Assembly: GCF_024298965.1 (NCBI RefSeq)
Contig: NZ_CP085193.1
Span: 10,168,001 to 10,232,000 of the forward strand
Source: Streptomyces rapamycinicus NRRL 5491
GTDB lineage: Bacteria; Actinomycetota; Actinomycetes; Streptomycetales; Streptomycetaceae
DNA length: 64,000 bases
Direction: 5' to 3'
The notes under the pieces were generated by a model that was not told where the DNA came from, did no database searches, and was given only the letters and a program-made list of their open reading frames with translations. The position numbers and the translations under genes were made by a program. Of this stretch, positions 35,380 to 43,836 are shown one piece after another; positions within the stretch are counted from its first letter, which is position 1, and every line of letters begins with the position of its first letter.

Positions 35380-36209
35380 CGCCGGCCGGTCCGCTGTCCG
35401 ATCCGGAGGACGGTCAGATAGCGGCGTGACGCCCGGTCATCCATCCGGGTACGGATCCGCTCGGCGATGGCGTCGAGCAGGGGCTCGCGGACATCGCGGC
35501 CGAGTCTCCGGTAGAGCGACGTCGAGCGAAGGTGATCGGCGAAGCCTGCCCCGTCGAACCACTGAACGGTCGGGTACCAGCGAACGATCGTCGGGCCGAA
35601 CAGGCCGCCGGGGCCGTCGACCAGCCCCCAGCCCTCGTCGGTGCCGCGTACGTCGTCCTCGAGCGGCGGATGGCCCCAGCCAGGGTTGCCGGGGGAGAAC
35701 CGCTCGTGGAGATCGGCGGTCTCGGCGTACACCTCCGGCTCTCCCGGCCTGCGGACAACGACGTTGCCGAGCAGCGCCAGCCGGCCTCCGGGGCGGAGCA
35801 CATCGTGCGCTCGCCGCCAGCCGATCGACGGGTCGACCCAGTGCCAGGAGGACGCGGCCACGAGGACGTCGAAGCGTGCACCGCGGTCGTCCCACTCCTC
35901 AAACGCCGATGTCTCGACTTCGACGTCGGGGAAGGCGGCGAGCCGCCGGCGCGCGAGTGCGGCCATGTCCCGGCCCGGCTCGATGGCGGTCACCGAGCAT
36001 CCGAGCGCTGCCAGCGAGCGCGTCGCCTGCCCGGTACCGCACCCCACCTCCAGCACCGACGACCTCTCGTCCATGCCGGTGATGGCGACGAGGTCCGCGA
36101 ACAGCTCGTCGGGGTACCCCGGCCGGACCCGGTCGTAGACCTCCGCCACCTCGTTGAACACCCGACCGAGGTCACGTCGGTTCGCGTGCTTCTCCGGATC
36201 ACCAGTCAC
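35376..36209 (-). CDS. Class I SAM-dependent methyltransferase
   Basis: About 277 aa. AdoMet motif I is VLEVGCGTGQATRSLA, the acidic residue ending the second strand is AIEPG, and FDVLVAASSWHWVD and LRPGGRLALLG are motifs IV-V (seen), the UbiE/Methyltransf_11 group of small-molecule methylases. GTG 36209 is used; ATG 36248 is also in frame. No ribosome site distinguishes them. Convergent with the BtrH_N gene, with a 4-nt overlap at the stops. Confidence 0.85.
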   Translation of the reverse strand: MTGDPEKHANRRDLGRVFNEVAEVYDRVRPGYPDELFADLVAITGMDERSSVLEVGCGTGQATRSLAALGCSVTAIEPGRDMAALARRRLAAFPDVEVETSAFEEWDDRGARFDVLVAASSWHWVDPSIGWRRAHDVLRPGGRLALLGNVVVRRPGEPEVYAETADLHERFSPGNPGWGHPPLEDDVRGTDEGWGLVDGPGGLFGPTIVRWYPTVQWFDGAGFADHLRSTSLYRRLGRDVREPLLDAIAERIRTRMDDRASRRYLTVLRIGQRTGRR

Positions 36210-36255
36210 GACCGCGCAAGCTATGCGGCTCGTCCATGGGAACGCCACTGGTTAA

Positions 36256-36274
36256 GCCGGCGGTGCCCGCCGGC
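36256..36274 (-). terminator. Hairpin downstream of GH64 gene
   Basis: GCCGGCGG / CCGCCGGC form a perfect 8-bp stem with a 3-nt loop, about 65 nt past the minus-strand stop at 36339. Confidence 0.55.
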
Positions 36275-36338
36275 GGGGTGGCCGACGGGCACCGGGTGTG
36301 GCGGGCGCCGGGCGGGTGGGGTGGGACGGGTCAGCGGA

Positions 36339-37328
36339 TCACCAGCCGACGGCCACCTCGAGCCACTGCGGGTCGTTGTGGGAGACGAAGGAGGACTGGC
36401 CCGCGAAGTCGTCGTACGGGAAGCCGTAGGCGAGCTTGTCGATGGCGTGGTCGTGCCAGAACTTGGCGTAGTAGTTCGCCGGTGCGTCCTTGTAGTACTG
36501 GGCCGGATCCGACCACTGGTCCTCGGGCAGTTGCGCCACGTGCCGGTTCAGCGCCGAGCACTTCCCCGCCTCGTTGGCCAGCACGCCGGCGCAGCCGAAG
36601 ACGTCGGACGTGGGCGCGTCGATGCCGACCGTCTTGGCGTAACCGCTCATGTAGTCCGCGTACTTGCCGCCCTCCCGGAAGTCGGGCACGCTGCCCGGCG
36701 CGAGGATCCGGTACGGCTTCTCGACCTCGGTCAGCGATGCGAACTCGGCCGGCATGGCGTCGGCGAACTTCTTCCAGGTGGCGTCCCGGTCCTCCTGGAA
36801 CGTCTCGTAGTCCTCGCCGACCTGTGCGTCGAAGCCGTCGTGGGCGTGCAGCCGCATCGCCAGCTTCAGCGCGAACGCGTCGACGCGGGTGGTGTTGCCG
36901 TTGAAGACGTCGTCCCCGACGGTGAACTCGATGAAGTCGGAGTACTTGCTGTCGGGCGAACCGAGGTGGAAGTACATCCGGCCCGCGGAGTTCGCCGGCA
37001 TGTCGAGCGTGGGCTGTTCGGCGATCGAGTGTGTTTCGTTGTTGAACGTCCAGAAGACCTGGTCGTCCGGGTACTTTCCGTTCGTCCGGTTGAGGATCTT
37101 GACGGTGAGGACGTTCTTCGCGGGCGGGATGGTGCTCGTGTCGCCCCAGAAGTCGTCCGGCGGCTGGCCTTCGGCGCGGGCGCCGTAGTGGCCGTTGCCG
37201 GCGTCGGTGTCGGCGGCGGCCGACGGCATGGCGCCGAGGGAGCAGAACGTGGCGAGTGCCAGCGTGGCCGCGGCGGCGAGGCGGGCGGGGCCTCGGCGCC
37301 GGAGCGGCGGCAGTGCGGTGGGGGGCAT
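36339..37328 (-). CDS. Secreted GH64 beta-1,3-glucanase
   Basis: A 329-aa exported enzyme: Sec signal with core LAAAATLALATFCSLGAM ending PSAAA, then the thaumatin-like beta-sandwich with LTVKILNRTNGKYPDDQVFWTFN and the C-terminal DVFGCAGVLANE...CSALNRHVAQLPEDQW...NYYAKFWHDHAIDKLAYGFPYDD pattern of GH64 laminaripentaose-producing enzymes (seen). It would degrade fungal or plant beta-1,3-glucan. ATG 37328 follows GGAGAG. A CebR-like palindrome sits in the promoter. Confidence 0.88.
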   Translation of the reverse strand: MPPTALPPLRRRGPARLAAAATLALATFCSLGAMPSAAADTDAGNGHYGARAEGQPPDDFWGDTSTIPPAKNVLTVKILNRTNGKYPDDQVFWTFNNETHSIAEQPTLDMPANSAGRMYFHLGSPDSKYSDFIEFTVGDDVFNGNTTRVDAFALKLAMRLHAHDGFDAQVGEDYETFQEDRDATWKKFADAMPAEFASLTEVEKPYRILAPGSVPDFREGGKYADYMSGYAKTVGIDAPTSDVFGCAGVLANEAGKCSALNRHVAQLPEDQWSDPAQYYKDAPANYYAKFWHDHAIDKLAYGFPYDDFAGQSSFVSHNDPQWLEVAVGW

Positions 37329-37355
37329 GGTTCTCTCCTGATGTGGGGGCCATAG

Positions 37356-37402
37356 GTGAGAGCGCTCTCACGAAGAGTTGTCGGGTTTCATGTCCTTGTC
37401 AA
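37356..37402 (-). promoter_or_regulatory. Promoter with 16-bp CebR/BglR-like palindrome
   Basis: GTGAGAGCGCTCTCAC (37356-37371) is a perfect palindrome. Its core TGAGAGCGCTCTCA differs from the CebR consensus TGGGAGCGCTCCCA at one position per arm. On the minus strand TTGACA (37402-37397), 18 nt and ACTCTT (37378-37373) precede it, so the operator overlaps the start of transcription. Cello-oligosaccharide induction of the glucanase is implied. Confidence 0.75.
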
Positions 37403-37458
37403 GGAGTTGGTCTTCAAGAAGTGAAGTGGCCCTTGATCGCGCACGCGGTGGTGAGTGG

Positions 37459-38376
37459 TCAGCCGGTCAGATACGTGCCGAAGAAGGCGGTGAGTTCGGC
37501 CACGGCGAGGGTGACGTATTCATCCCTGTCGTACAGGTCGATGTGGCTGGCGCCCTCGATGATGACCAGTTGCTTGGGCTCGGCCGCCTTCTCGATCGCT
37601 TCCCTGCTGAAGTACGCGGTCTCCGCCTCCGAACCGGCGATCATCAGCAGGGGGCGGGGCGAGATGAGCCGGATCATCGCGTACGAGTCGTACTGGGCGA
37701 TCAGGTCGATGCTGCGCAGCACCCATCCCTGGTTCGCGCGGGGGTGGTAGCCGCGCGGGGTGCGGTAGAACTCGTACGTCTCCCGGAACTGCCGGGTGGC
37801 GGTCTCCAGCAGTTCCTCGGCGTTCTCTGGAATCCACGCCTCCATCCGCGGGGCCGCGCCGCGCGCTTCCGCGGTGCGCAGCGCGCCGGCCTGGTCGAGC
37901 ATGGCCTGGAGGACCGCCGGGTCCTGGGTGCGGCCCAGCCCCTCCCGGAACACCGACCCGAGGTCCCCGGCGCTGACCGTGGCGACGCCCTTGATGCGGT
38001 GGTCGGTCTGCGCGGCGTAGGGAACGTAACCGCCGGACGCGCAGATGCCCAGGGCCCCGATGCGGTCCGGGTCGATGTCGTCGCGGGTGGTCAGATAGGT
38101 CACGGCGGACTTGATGTCCTCGGCTCGCTGGAAGGGGTTCTCCAGACCTCGCGGCTCGCCCTCGCTCTCGCCCTGGTGGGCGGCGTCGAAGACGAGCGCG
38201 GCGAACCCGGCGGCGGCCAGCCGCTCGGCGTAGATGCTCGGACTCTGCTCCTTCACACCGCCGCCCGGATGGGAGATGACAACGGCCGGCAACCGGCCGC
38301 CGGTGTGGTCGTCGGGGGTGCGGAGAATCCCGGCGATGGCGAGATGGCCGCTGGGGAAGGTGACGTTGGTCTGCAC
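37459..38376 (-). CDS. Alpha/beta hydrolase (dienelactone hydrolase/YcjY-like)
   Basis: A 305-aa intracellular hydrolase. PAVVISHPGGGVKEQ is the oxyanion region, GALGICASGGYVP the nucleophile elbow (Ser), SEAETAY the acid region and EGASHIDLYD the His (seen). The broad substrate range of the family prevents a specific call. GTG 38376 has AGGAG about 10 nt upstream. It is divergent from an XRE/MmyB regulator across a palindromic site and is probably its target. Confidence 0.87.
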   Translation of the reverse strand: MQTNVTFPSGHLAIAGILRTPDDHTGGRLPAVVISHPGGGVKEQSPSIYAERLAAAGFAALVFDAAHQGESEGEPRGLENPFQRAEDIKSAVTYLTTRDDIDPDRIGALGICASGGYVPYAAQTDHRIKGVATVSAGDLGSVFREGLGRTQDPAVLQAMLDQAGALRTAEARGAAPRMEAWIPENAEELLETATRQFRETYEFYRTPRGYHPRANQGWVLRSIDLIAQYDSYAMIRLISPRPLLMIAGSEAETAYFSREAIEKAAEPKQLVIIEGASHIDLYDRDEYVTLAVAELTAFFGTYLTG

Positions 38377-38397
38377 GGTTCTGCGGCTCCTGGATGC

Positions 38398-38429
38398 GGG
38401 TGAGTGAGTGGGTGAGTGGATGAGTGGGG
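38398..38429 (+). repeat. GAGT/GGGT microsatellite-like run
   Basis: GGGTGAGTGAGTGGGTGAGTGGATGAGTG units form a short tetranucleotide-type repeat in the leader of the hydrolase gene (minus strand). Confidence 0.7.
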
Positions 38430-38502
38430 CGGCCCGTCCGCCGGTCACGGCACCGACACTCGCATCCGGTGCGGAGGCCGGTAAGGGGCGATTTGTGTCC
38501 CC

Positions 38503-38516
38503 GGACAGCGCTGTCC
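38503..38516. promoter_or_regulatory. 14-bp palindrome in divergent hydrolase/MmyB region
   Basis: GGACAGCGCTGTCC is perfect. Flanking half-copies (TGTCC at 38496-38500, GGACAG just to the right, CTGTC further on) suggest a multi-site operator. The adjacent MmyB-like regulator is the likely binder. Confidence 0.65.
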
Positions 38517-38570
38517 TGGGACAGGCCAGGCCCCCTGTCACGGGCCTCGTTGTTTGTCAGACTTGTGGCC

Positions 38571-39440
38571 ATGAGCGGCAGCGACGCGCACCACGGCGAA
38601 CTCGGCGCCTTCCTCAAGGCGCGGCGCAGGGAGCTGAGCCCGGCCCAGGTCGGGCTGCCCGATTCGGCGGGCAGGCGCAGGGTCAAGGGGCTGCGCCGGG
38701 AGGAAGTGGCCTTGCTGGCGTCGATCAGCCCCGACTACTACACGCGCCTGGAGCAGGGCCGCCGCCAGGCTTCCGAACCGGTGCTGGACACCCTCGCGCG
38801 CGTTCTCCGGCTCGACGACGGCGAGCGTGCCTACATGTTCGAACTGTCCGGCCGGGACGCCGCCCGGCCCCGTCGGCGCACCACACAGAAGGTCCACCCG
38901 CAGCTGCGGCGGCTGCTGGACGACCTCGCCACCACACCGGCCGTCGTCCTGGGCCGGCGCACGGACATCCTCGCCTGGAACCCCATGGCCGCCGCCCTGT
39001 TCACCGACTTCGCGCGGATCCCGGTGGAGAAGCGCAACTTCGTACGGCTGGTCTTCCGCGAACCGGCCATCAGGGCGCTGTACCCGGACTGGGACTGGGT
39101 GGCGCAGACCAGCCTGGCGCAGCTGCGCATGGAGGCCGCCCGGGACCCGAACGACCCGCGGCTGGCCAAACTGGTCGGCGAGCTGTCACTTCAGGACCCC
39201 GACTTCCGGCGGTGGTGGGGCGCCCATCGCGTCGCCGTCCAGGGCACGGGCACGAAAGTCCTGCACCATCCGGTCGTCGGTGAGCTCACCCTCGACTGGT
39301 CCTTCCTCACCTGCGCCGACGACCCCGACCAGCAGCTGATCACGCTGACCGCCGAGCCCGGCACACCCAGCCACGACCGGCTGCGCATCCTCGCTTCATG
39401 GGCCGCGCGATCGGCCGGCGACCCCGTGGCGGACCACTGA
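38571..39440 (+). CDS. XRE family regulator with MmyB-like ligand domain
   Basis: A 289-aa protein. The N-terminal HTH has RRVKGLRREEVALLASISPDYYTRLEQGRRQASEPVLDTLARVLRLDDGERAYMFELSG, and the C-terminal MmyB domain runs from LDDLATTPAVVLGRRTDILAWNPMAAAL to WAARSAGDP (seen). These regulators usually control a divergent oxidoreductase or hydrolase gene; the 37459-38376 hydrolase fits. ATG 38571 lacks a ribosome site, so it may be leaderless. Confidence 0.92.
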   Translation: MSGSDAHHGELGAFLKARRRELSPAQVGLPDSAGRRRVKGLRREEVALLASISPDYYTRLEQGRRQASEPVLDTLARVLRLDDGERAYMFELSGRDAARPRRRTTQKVHPQLRRLLDDLATTPAVVLGRRTDILAWNPMAAALFTDFARIPVEKRNFVRLVFREPAIRALYPDWDWVAQTSLAQLRMEAARDPNDPRLAKLVGELSLQDPDFRRWWGAHRVAVQGTGTKVLHHPVVGELTLDWSFLTCADDPDQQLITLTAEPGTPSHDRLRILASWAARSAGDPVADH

Positions 39441-39450
39441 CACCCGGTTC

Positions 39451-40038
39451 TCAGCGGCCGCCGCGCAGCCCGTCGTAGAGGATCGTGGTGATGCGTACCG
39501 CGTCGTCCTCCCACCCCTTGGCGCGCATTCCGCAGATGCCGCCGAGGGCGCGCAGCAGGACGCGTCCGCTGACGCCGTCGCGGATGGCACCGGCGGCGAC
39601 CCCCGCGGTGAGCAGCTCATCGAGGGCATGAGCCATCTCGGCGCGCGCGTCGTCGAAGATCGGGGAGTCCGTCGCCATGATGCTCTCCAGCGCCTCGGCC
39701 ATGCCCTTGCCCACGGCCGAGTGCTCCACGAGCAGCAGCAGGAAGTGGCGCAGGGCCTCGTCCGGGGCGTGGTGCGCGAGCAGCCGGGCGGGGGCCGCGC
39801 AGAGTTCGGAGACCTCCTGGCGGTACACCTCCTCGACGAGCGCTTCGCGCGTCTCGAAGTGGCGGTAGAGCGTACCGACCGCCACCCCGGCTCGCCGGGC
39901 GATCTCCTCCACATGGGCGTCGGCGTCGCCGGTGAGGAATGCCTCCCGCGCGGCGGTCAGGAGCGCTTCGCGGTTACGGCGGGCATCGGCGCGCAACGGG
40001 CGTGATGACGGCAACGGTCCTCCGTGAGGTGAGCCCAT
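39451..40038 (-). CDS. TetR family regulator
   Basis: A 195-aa repressor with the HTH ALLTAAREAFLTGDADAHVEEIARRAGVAVGTLYRHFETREALVEEVYRQEV at about residues 25-75 and a helical ligand domain (SBP-like TetR_C) (seen). ATG 40038 is taken; upstream residues are not conserved-looking. Divergent from the SDR at 40134, which it probably represses. Confidence 0.9.
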   Translation of the reverse strand: MGSPHGGPLPSSRPLRADARRNREALLTAAREAFLTGDADAHVEEIARRAGVAVGTLYRHFETREALVEEVYRQEVSELCAAPARLLAHHAPDEALRHFLLLLVEHSAVGKGMAEALESIMATDSPIFDDARAEMAHALDELLTAGVAAGAIRDGVSGRVLLRALGGICGMRAKGWEDDAVRITTILYDGLRGGR

Positions 40039-40071
40039 AAGGTGAGTCCGGCTCCGTTTGTGTGTACAGTC

Positions 40072-40093
40072 TCCGGAGTCGGTTTCCGGAGTC
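40072..40093. promoter_or_regulatory. Candidate TetR operator (TCCGGAGTC direct repeats)
   Basis: TCCGGAGTC occurs at 40072-40080 and 40085-40093 (13-bp period), each around the palindromic CTCCGGAG/TCCGGA core, in the 95-nt divergent gap. Confidence 0.55.
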
Positions 40094-40133
40094 CGGTTCA
40101 TCTTACTGAAGACCTTTCCGAAGGAGCACACGC

Positions 40134-40907
40134 ATGACGATCGTGGATGAGGGGCTCAGCGGCCTGCGGGTGCTGGTCACCGGTGGCAGCCGTGGACTGG
40201 GAGAGGCGACGGCCCGTCGCTTCGCCGCGGCCGGCGCGACCGTGCTGACGGCCTCGCGCACCGCGCCCCCGGAGGACATGCCGGCCACCTTCCTCCCCGT
40301 GGACCTGCGGTCCGAGGAGGAGGTGGCGGACCTCGGCCGGCGGGTGCTGGACAGCGTCGGAGGCATCGACGTCCTGGTCAACAACGCGGGGGCCGCGACC
40401 GCCCCGACGCCGACCCTGGAGCGTTCCGACGCGTCCTGGCTCGCCGACCTGGAGATGAACCTGCTCAGCGCCGTGCGGACCGACCGGGCCCTGGTTCCCG
40501 GGATGGTCGAGCGCGGCTCCGGCGTCGTGGTGCACGTCTCCTCGATCGCGAGCCGGCTCCCACAGCCCGCCGAGGCGTCGTACGCCGCGGCGAAGGCGGC
40601 ACTCAACGCGTACAGCCGCGAGCTGGCGACGGAGGTGGGACCGCATGGCGTCCGCGTGGTGTGCGTGCTGCCCGGCTTCGTCGCCACGGAGGGAGCGGTC
40701 GGCCATCTCCAGCGGATGGCCGACGGTCAAGGGATCTCCTTCGACGAGGTGAAGCAGCGGATCGTGGACCACCTGAAGGTGCCGATGGGTCGTCCCGGCG
40801 AACCCGAGGACGTGGCGGAGATGATCGCGTTCCTCGCCTCCGACCGCGGCAAGTGGCTCACCGGGGCCGAGTTCCGGGTCGACGGCGGCATCATCCCGGT
40901 GGTCTGA
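40134..40907 (+). CDS. Short-chain dehydrogenase/reductase
   Basis: A 257-aa classical SDR: VTGGSRGLG at about residue 15, NNAG at 83-86, Ser137, Tyr150 and Lys154 (ASYAAAK), and the usual GRPGEPEDVAEMIAFLASD...DGG C-terminal pattern (seen). FabG-like oxidoreductase of unknown substrate. AAGGAG lies 9 nt upstream. Controlled probably by the divergent TetR. Confidence 0.92.
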   Translation: MTIVDEGLSGLRVLVTGGSRGLGEATARRFAAAGATVLTASRTAPPEDMPATFLPVDLRSEEEVADLGRRVLDSVGGIDVLVNNAGAATAPTPTLERSDASWLADLEMNLLSAVRTDRALVPGMVERGSGVVVHVSSIASRLPQPAEASYAAAKAALNAYSRELATEVGPHGVRVVCVLPGFVATEGAVGHLQRMADGQGISFDEVKQRIVDHLKVPMGRPGEPEDVAEMIAFLASDRGKWLTGAEFRVDGGIIPVV

Positions 40908-40975
40908 GCGGCGACTGCACCCATACGGAACGCGGAGAAACAGCCGCCGGCCCGGCGAACCGCCGGTGGGCGCGG

Positions 40976-42604
40976 TCAGATCACGCGGAAGAGGTCGGCG
41001 GCCGCCTGGACGTCGGTGAGGTCCTCGATGGAGCGGAGGTTGTCGCACAGGGCCTCCAGGACCGAGCCGGTCTCGGCGGCGCGCGGGGCTCCGATGGCCA
41101 CGCCGAAGACCCGGAAGCCCAACCGGTGTTTGGCGTCGTTCCAGCCGCGCATCCACTCCTCGGTGACACCGCATTCGTCGTCGGTGATCATCACGATGTC
41201 GCCGCGTGTGCGGGCGGCGTCGTCGAACTCCTCCGCCAGCAGTCCGGCGGCCGCCGTCAGCGGTGCCTGGTAGCTGGTGCCGCCGCCGAGGAAGGTCTCC
41301 GCGAAGTCGAGGACCGGGTCGATACCGGCGGGGCGCGGCCCGTCGGCGGGGAAGCGGAAGACCTGGATCTTGTCGGCGGCTGAGAACAGGATGCCGACGA
41401 AGTCACGCCGCGCGTGGCGGGCCTGGTCCAGCAGGGCCAGGGCGCACGCCTTGGACCACGCCTCCCGGGTGACGCCGCCGGGCCCCGCCGCGTACATGGA
41501 GTGCGAGGTGTCCACGCACGCGATGATGGCGCCCTGGCCGGTGGTCCGCTCTCCCCGGGCGTCGTAGAGCATCAGCTCTCCGGCCGCGTAGCGCGCGGCG
41601 AACACGGCGCGCAGCTCGGGCAGGCCGAGGCCCGCCAGCTCGGAGGGGATCACACGGGAGAGGTCGTTCCCGAGCGTGACGCCGACCAGCTCCCCGGTGG
41701 TGTTCTCCATCTTGCGGGCGCGCTCACCATCGGCCATCTGCCGGAAGCGGCCGATCAGTTCGGCCCACTGGGCGAGGCGGCCGGTGCGCAGCCGCTCGGC
41801 GAGCCGGGCGCGCGCGTCGAACGGCATCCGCTCCAGCTCGCCTGGGGCCACGCCCCATGCCCGCATCAGCGCGGCCTCCTCCCGTACGGCCTCCCCGGCC
41901 TTGCCCGCCGCGTTCCGCGCGGCGGCGCGGACGCCGGGGGCCGCCGCCGCGAGGGCCCGCGTGGTGTGCTGGGCGGCTCGCCGCGCCGCGGCCTCCGCGG
42001 CCTCGGCGGCGTCGATCGCCCGGCGTACGGCGTCGGCGGCCGGAGCCGGCACGGTGCCGTCCTCGTCGGCCTCTTCGGTGGCCCGCTCGAGCGCCTCGTC
42101 CACGGCGGCCGCCGCGCCGTCGGCGTCCTGCTGGGCCCGGCTCGCCCGCCCGGCCCGCTCCTGGGTCTCCCGGGAGCGCTCCAGCATCCCGCGCACCGCG
42201 GCGGCCTGGGCGAGCACGGCCATGGCGGCGGCGTACGGGTCGCCGGCCGTCTCCCGGCGCAGCTCGGCGAACTCCGGTGATTCCACCAGCGCGGTGATGA
42301 CCTGGTGGTTGACCAGCCGGGAGGGGTCCATCCCGGCGCGCTCGCGCAACCGCGGCCTGACCTTGTAGGCGGCCAGGAACACGTCGGTCAGGAGGTCGGT
42401 GGCGTGGTCGTGGCGCTCGTTGAGCTCCTCGGCCACCTCGCGCAGTCCGGCCGACTGCTCGTACGTGTCGCGCCAGGTGATCCGGTCGAACCGGTCCGCG
42501 ACCACGGCCGCGGTGTGCCGTACGGGAGGGGCGGCGGACCGGCCCAGCCACGCTCCGGCCCGGCTCGCCAGTTCGTCCAGCGCGGGCTCGGCGCGCTTGC
42601 TCAC
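40976..42604 (-). CDS. VWA-domain protein, ViaA-like
   Basis: A 542-aa cytoplasmic protein. The C-terminal VWA domain has the MIDAS motif IACVDTSHSM (Asp-x-Ser-x-Ser) and late TDDECGVTEEW; the N-terminal 350 residues are helical and very rich in Ala/Glu/Arg (seen). It overlaps the MoxR ATPase gene as GTGA. This resembles the RavA-ViaA arrangement of E. coli, in which ViaA binds and stimulates the ATPase and the pair affects respiratory complexes and aminoglycoside sensitivity (known). The function in actinomycetes is not established. Confidence 0.88.
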   Translation of the reverse strand: MSKRAEPALDELASRAGAWLGRSAAPPVRHTAAVVADRFDRITWRDTYEQSAGLREVAEELNERHDHATDLLTDVFLAAYKVRPRLRERAGMDPSRLVNHQVITALVESPEFAELRRETAGDPYAAAMAVLAQAAAVRGMLERSRETQERAGRASRAQQDADGAAAAVDEALERATEEADEDGTVPAPAADAVRRAIDAAEAAEAAARRAAQHTTRALAAAAPGVRAAARNAAGKAGEAVREEAALMRAWGVAPGELERMPFDARARLAERLRTGRLAQWAELIGRFRQMADGERARKMENTTGELVGVTLGNDLSRVIPSELAGLGLPELRAVFAARYAAGELMLYDARGERTTGQGAIIACVDTSHSMYAAGPGGVTREAWSKACALALLDQARHARRDFVGILFSAADKIQVFRFPADGPRPAGIDPVLDFAETFLGGGTSYQAPLTAAAGLLAEEFDDAARTRGDIVMITDDECGVTEEWMRGWNDAKHRLGFRVFGVAIGAPRAAETGSVLEALCDNLRSIEDLTDVQAAADLFRVI

Positions 42605-43836
42605 AGCTGGGCCTGCACCATGCTCGCGTCCACGCCGAGCGCCTCGGTGAGCACCCGGGCGCGGACGGCGCGCTGACGGCCGGTGACCCGGTCGATGGCG
42701 GCGGTGGAGCGACCGGCGCGTGCCGCGTCCTCGCGCAGCTTCTCCAGCCGTTTCCCCGCCATGGCGAGCTTGTTGTGGGCCTGCCTGATGACCCACTCGC
42801 TCAGCGCCTCGCGGGACTGCCCGGCCATGGCGTCGAGCTGGGCCTCCAGCTCATCGAGGGCGTCGGCCAGATCGAGCGCCTCCTTGGCGTCGGGGTTGAC
42901 CAGGTGCAGCACCTCGCGCTCGACGGCCGGGCGTTCGGCGGGGGAGTCCCACAGCACATGCGTCAGCACCGACAGGTCGGTCTCGGCGACCGCCGGGCGG
43001 CCGTCGAGGTACGCGGACGCCTGGAGCAGGCCCACCGCCTGCCGCCAGCGGCGGTCGGAGGCGATGAGTTCCTTGCGGCGCAGGGCGGCCCGCAGCGTGC
43101 ACACCGCGTCCACGATCCCGTCGGGGACGTCCACGGCCGGGACGGCCTCGGCCACGGCGTGCCGCAACGCGGCCAGCCCGACCGTGGCCCGTGGCGGTGC
43201 CGCCGGGCGGCTGACGGCCGAGCGGACCAGCGCGGCGAAGTTCGAGGGGTCTTCCAGGTAGCCGACCTCGATCCGCACCAGCAGCCGGTCGTAGATCGCG
43301 GCCGTGTCCTCTCCGACGGGCAGTTCATTGCTCGCCGTGATGGCCCCGATCAGCGGGCAGCGGATCGGCTCGCCGCCGTTCTCGGGGTGGTAGATCCGCT
43401 CGTTGAGGTAGCCCAGCGTCTCGTTGAGCGCGGCCGTGGAGCACTTGAAGATCTCGTCGATGAAGGCGATGTGCGCGGTCGTGGCGCGGCCGTCGTAGAC
43501 CTGGCGGTACTCGCCCCGGGCCAGCGCGGCCACGTCGATGGGGCCGAACATCCGCGTGGGCGCGGTGAACTTCGACAGCAGGATCTCCCAGTACGCCGCG
43601 CCGTCGACCCTGCCCGTGAGCTCCCGGGCCATCTCGGACTTCGCCGTCCCGGGCGGGCCGAGCACTAAGGAGTGCTGCCCGGCCAGCAGGGCCACCACCA
43701 GCGTTCGCACCACGTCGGCGCGCTCGTAGAAGCGGTCCGACAGCTCGTCGGTGATCGCCCGCAGCCTCTTGGCGGTGTCCTGCGCGTCAGGGGTGTCGAG
43801 TGCGTCCGGGGTGTCCTGTGCGTCCATGTCCGACAT
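42601..43836 (-). CDS. MoxR-family AAA+ ATPase, RavA-like
   Basis: A 411-aa protein. Walker A is LVLGPPGTAKSEMAREL, Walker B is AHIAFIDEIFK, sensor 1 is GAITASNEL, and the C-terminal helical part (residues about 270-400) resembles RavA lid and LARA regions in length only (seen). The N-terminal 20 residues are Asp/Thr-rich repeats (DAQDTPDALDTPDAQDTA). ATPases of this family act as chaperone-like assembly factors with VWA partners, here the downstream gene. Confidence 0.9.
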   Translation of the reverse strand: MSDMDAQDTPDALDTPDAQDTAKRLRAITDELSDRFYERADVVRTLVVALLAGQHSLVLGPPGTAKSEMARELTGRVDGAAYWEILLSKFTAPTRMFGPIDVAALARGEYRQVYDGRATTAHIAFIDEIFKCSTAALNETLGYLNERIYHPENGGEPIRCPLIGAITASNELPVGEDTAAIYDRLLVRIEVGYLEDPSNFAALVRSAVSRPAAPPRATVGLAALRHAVAEAVPAVDVPDGIVDAVCTLRAALRRKELIASDRRWRQAVGLLQASAYLDGRPAVAETDLSVLTHVLWDSPAERPAVEREVLHLVNPDAKEALDLADALDELEAQLDAMAGQSREALSEWVIRQAHNKLAMAGKRLEKLREDAARAGRSTAAIDRVTGRQRAVRARVLTEALGVDASMVQAQL

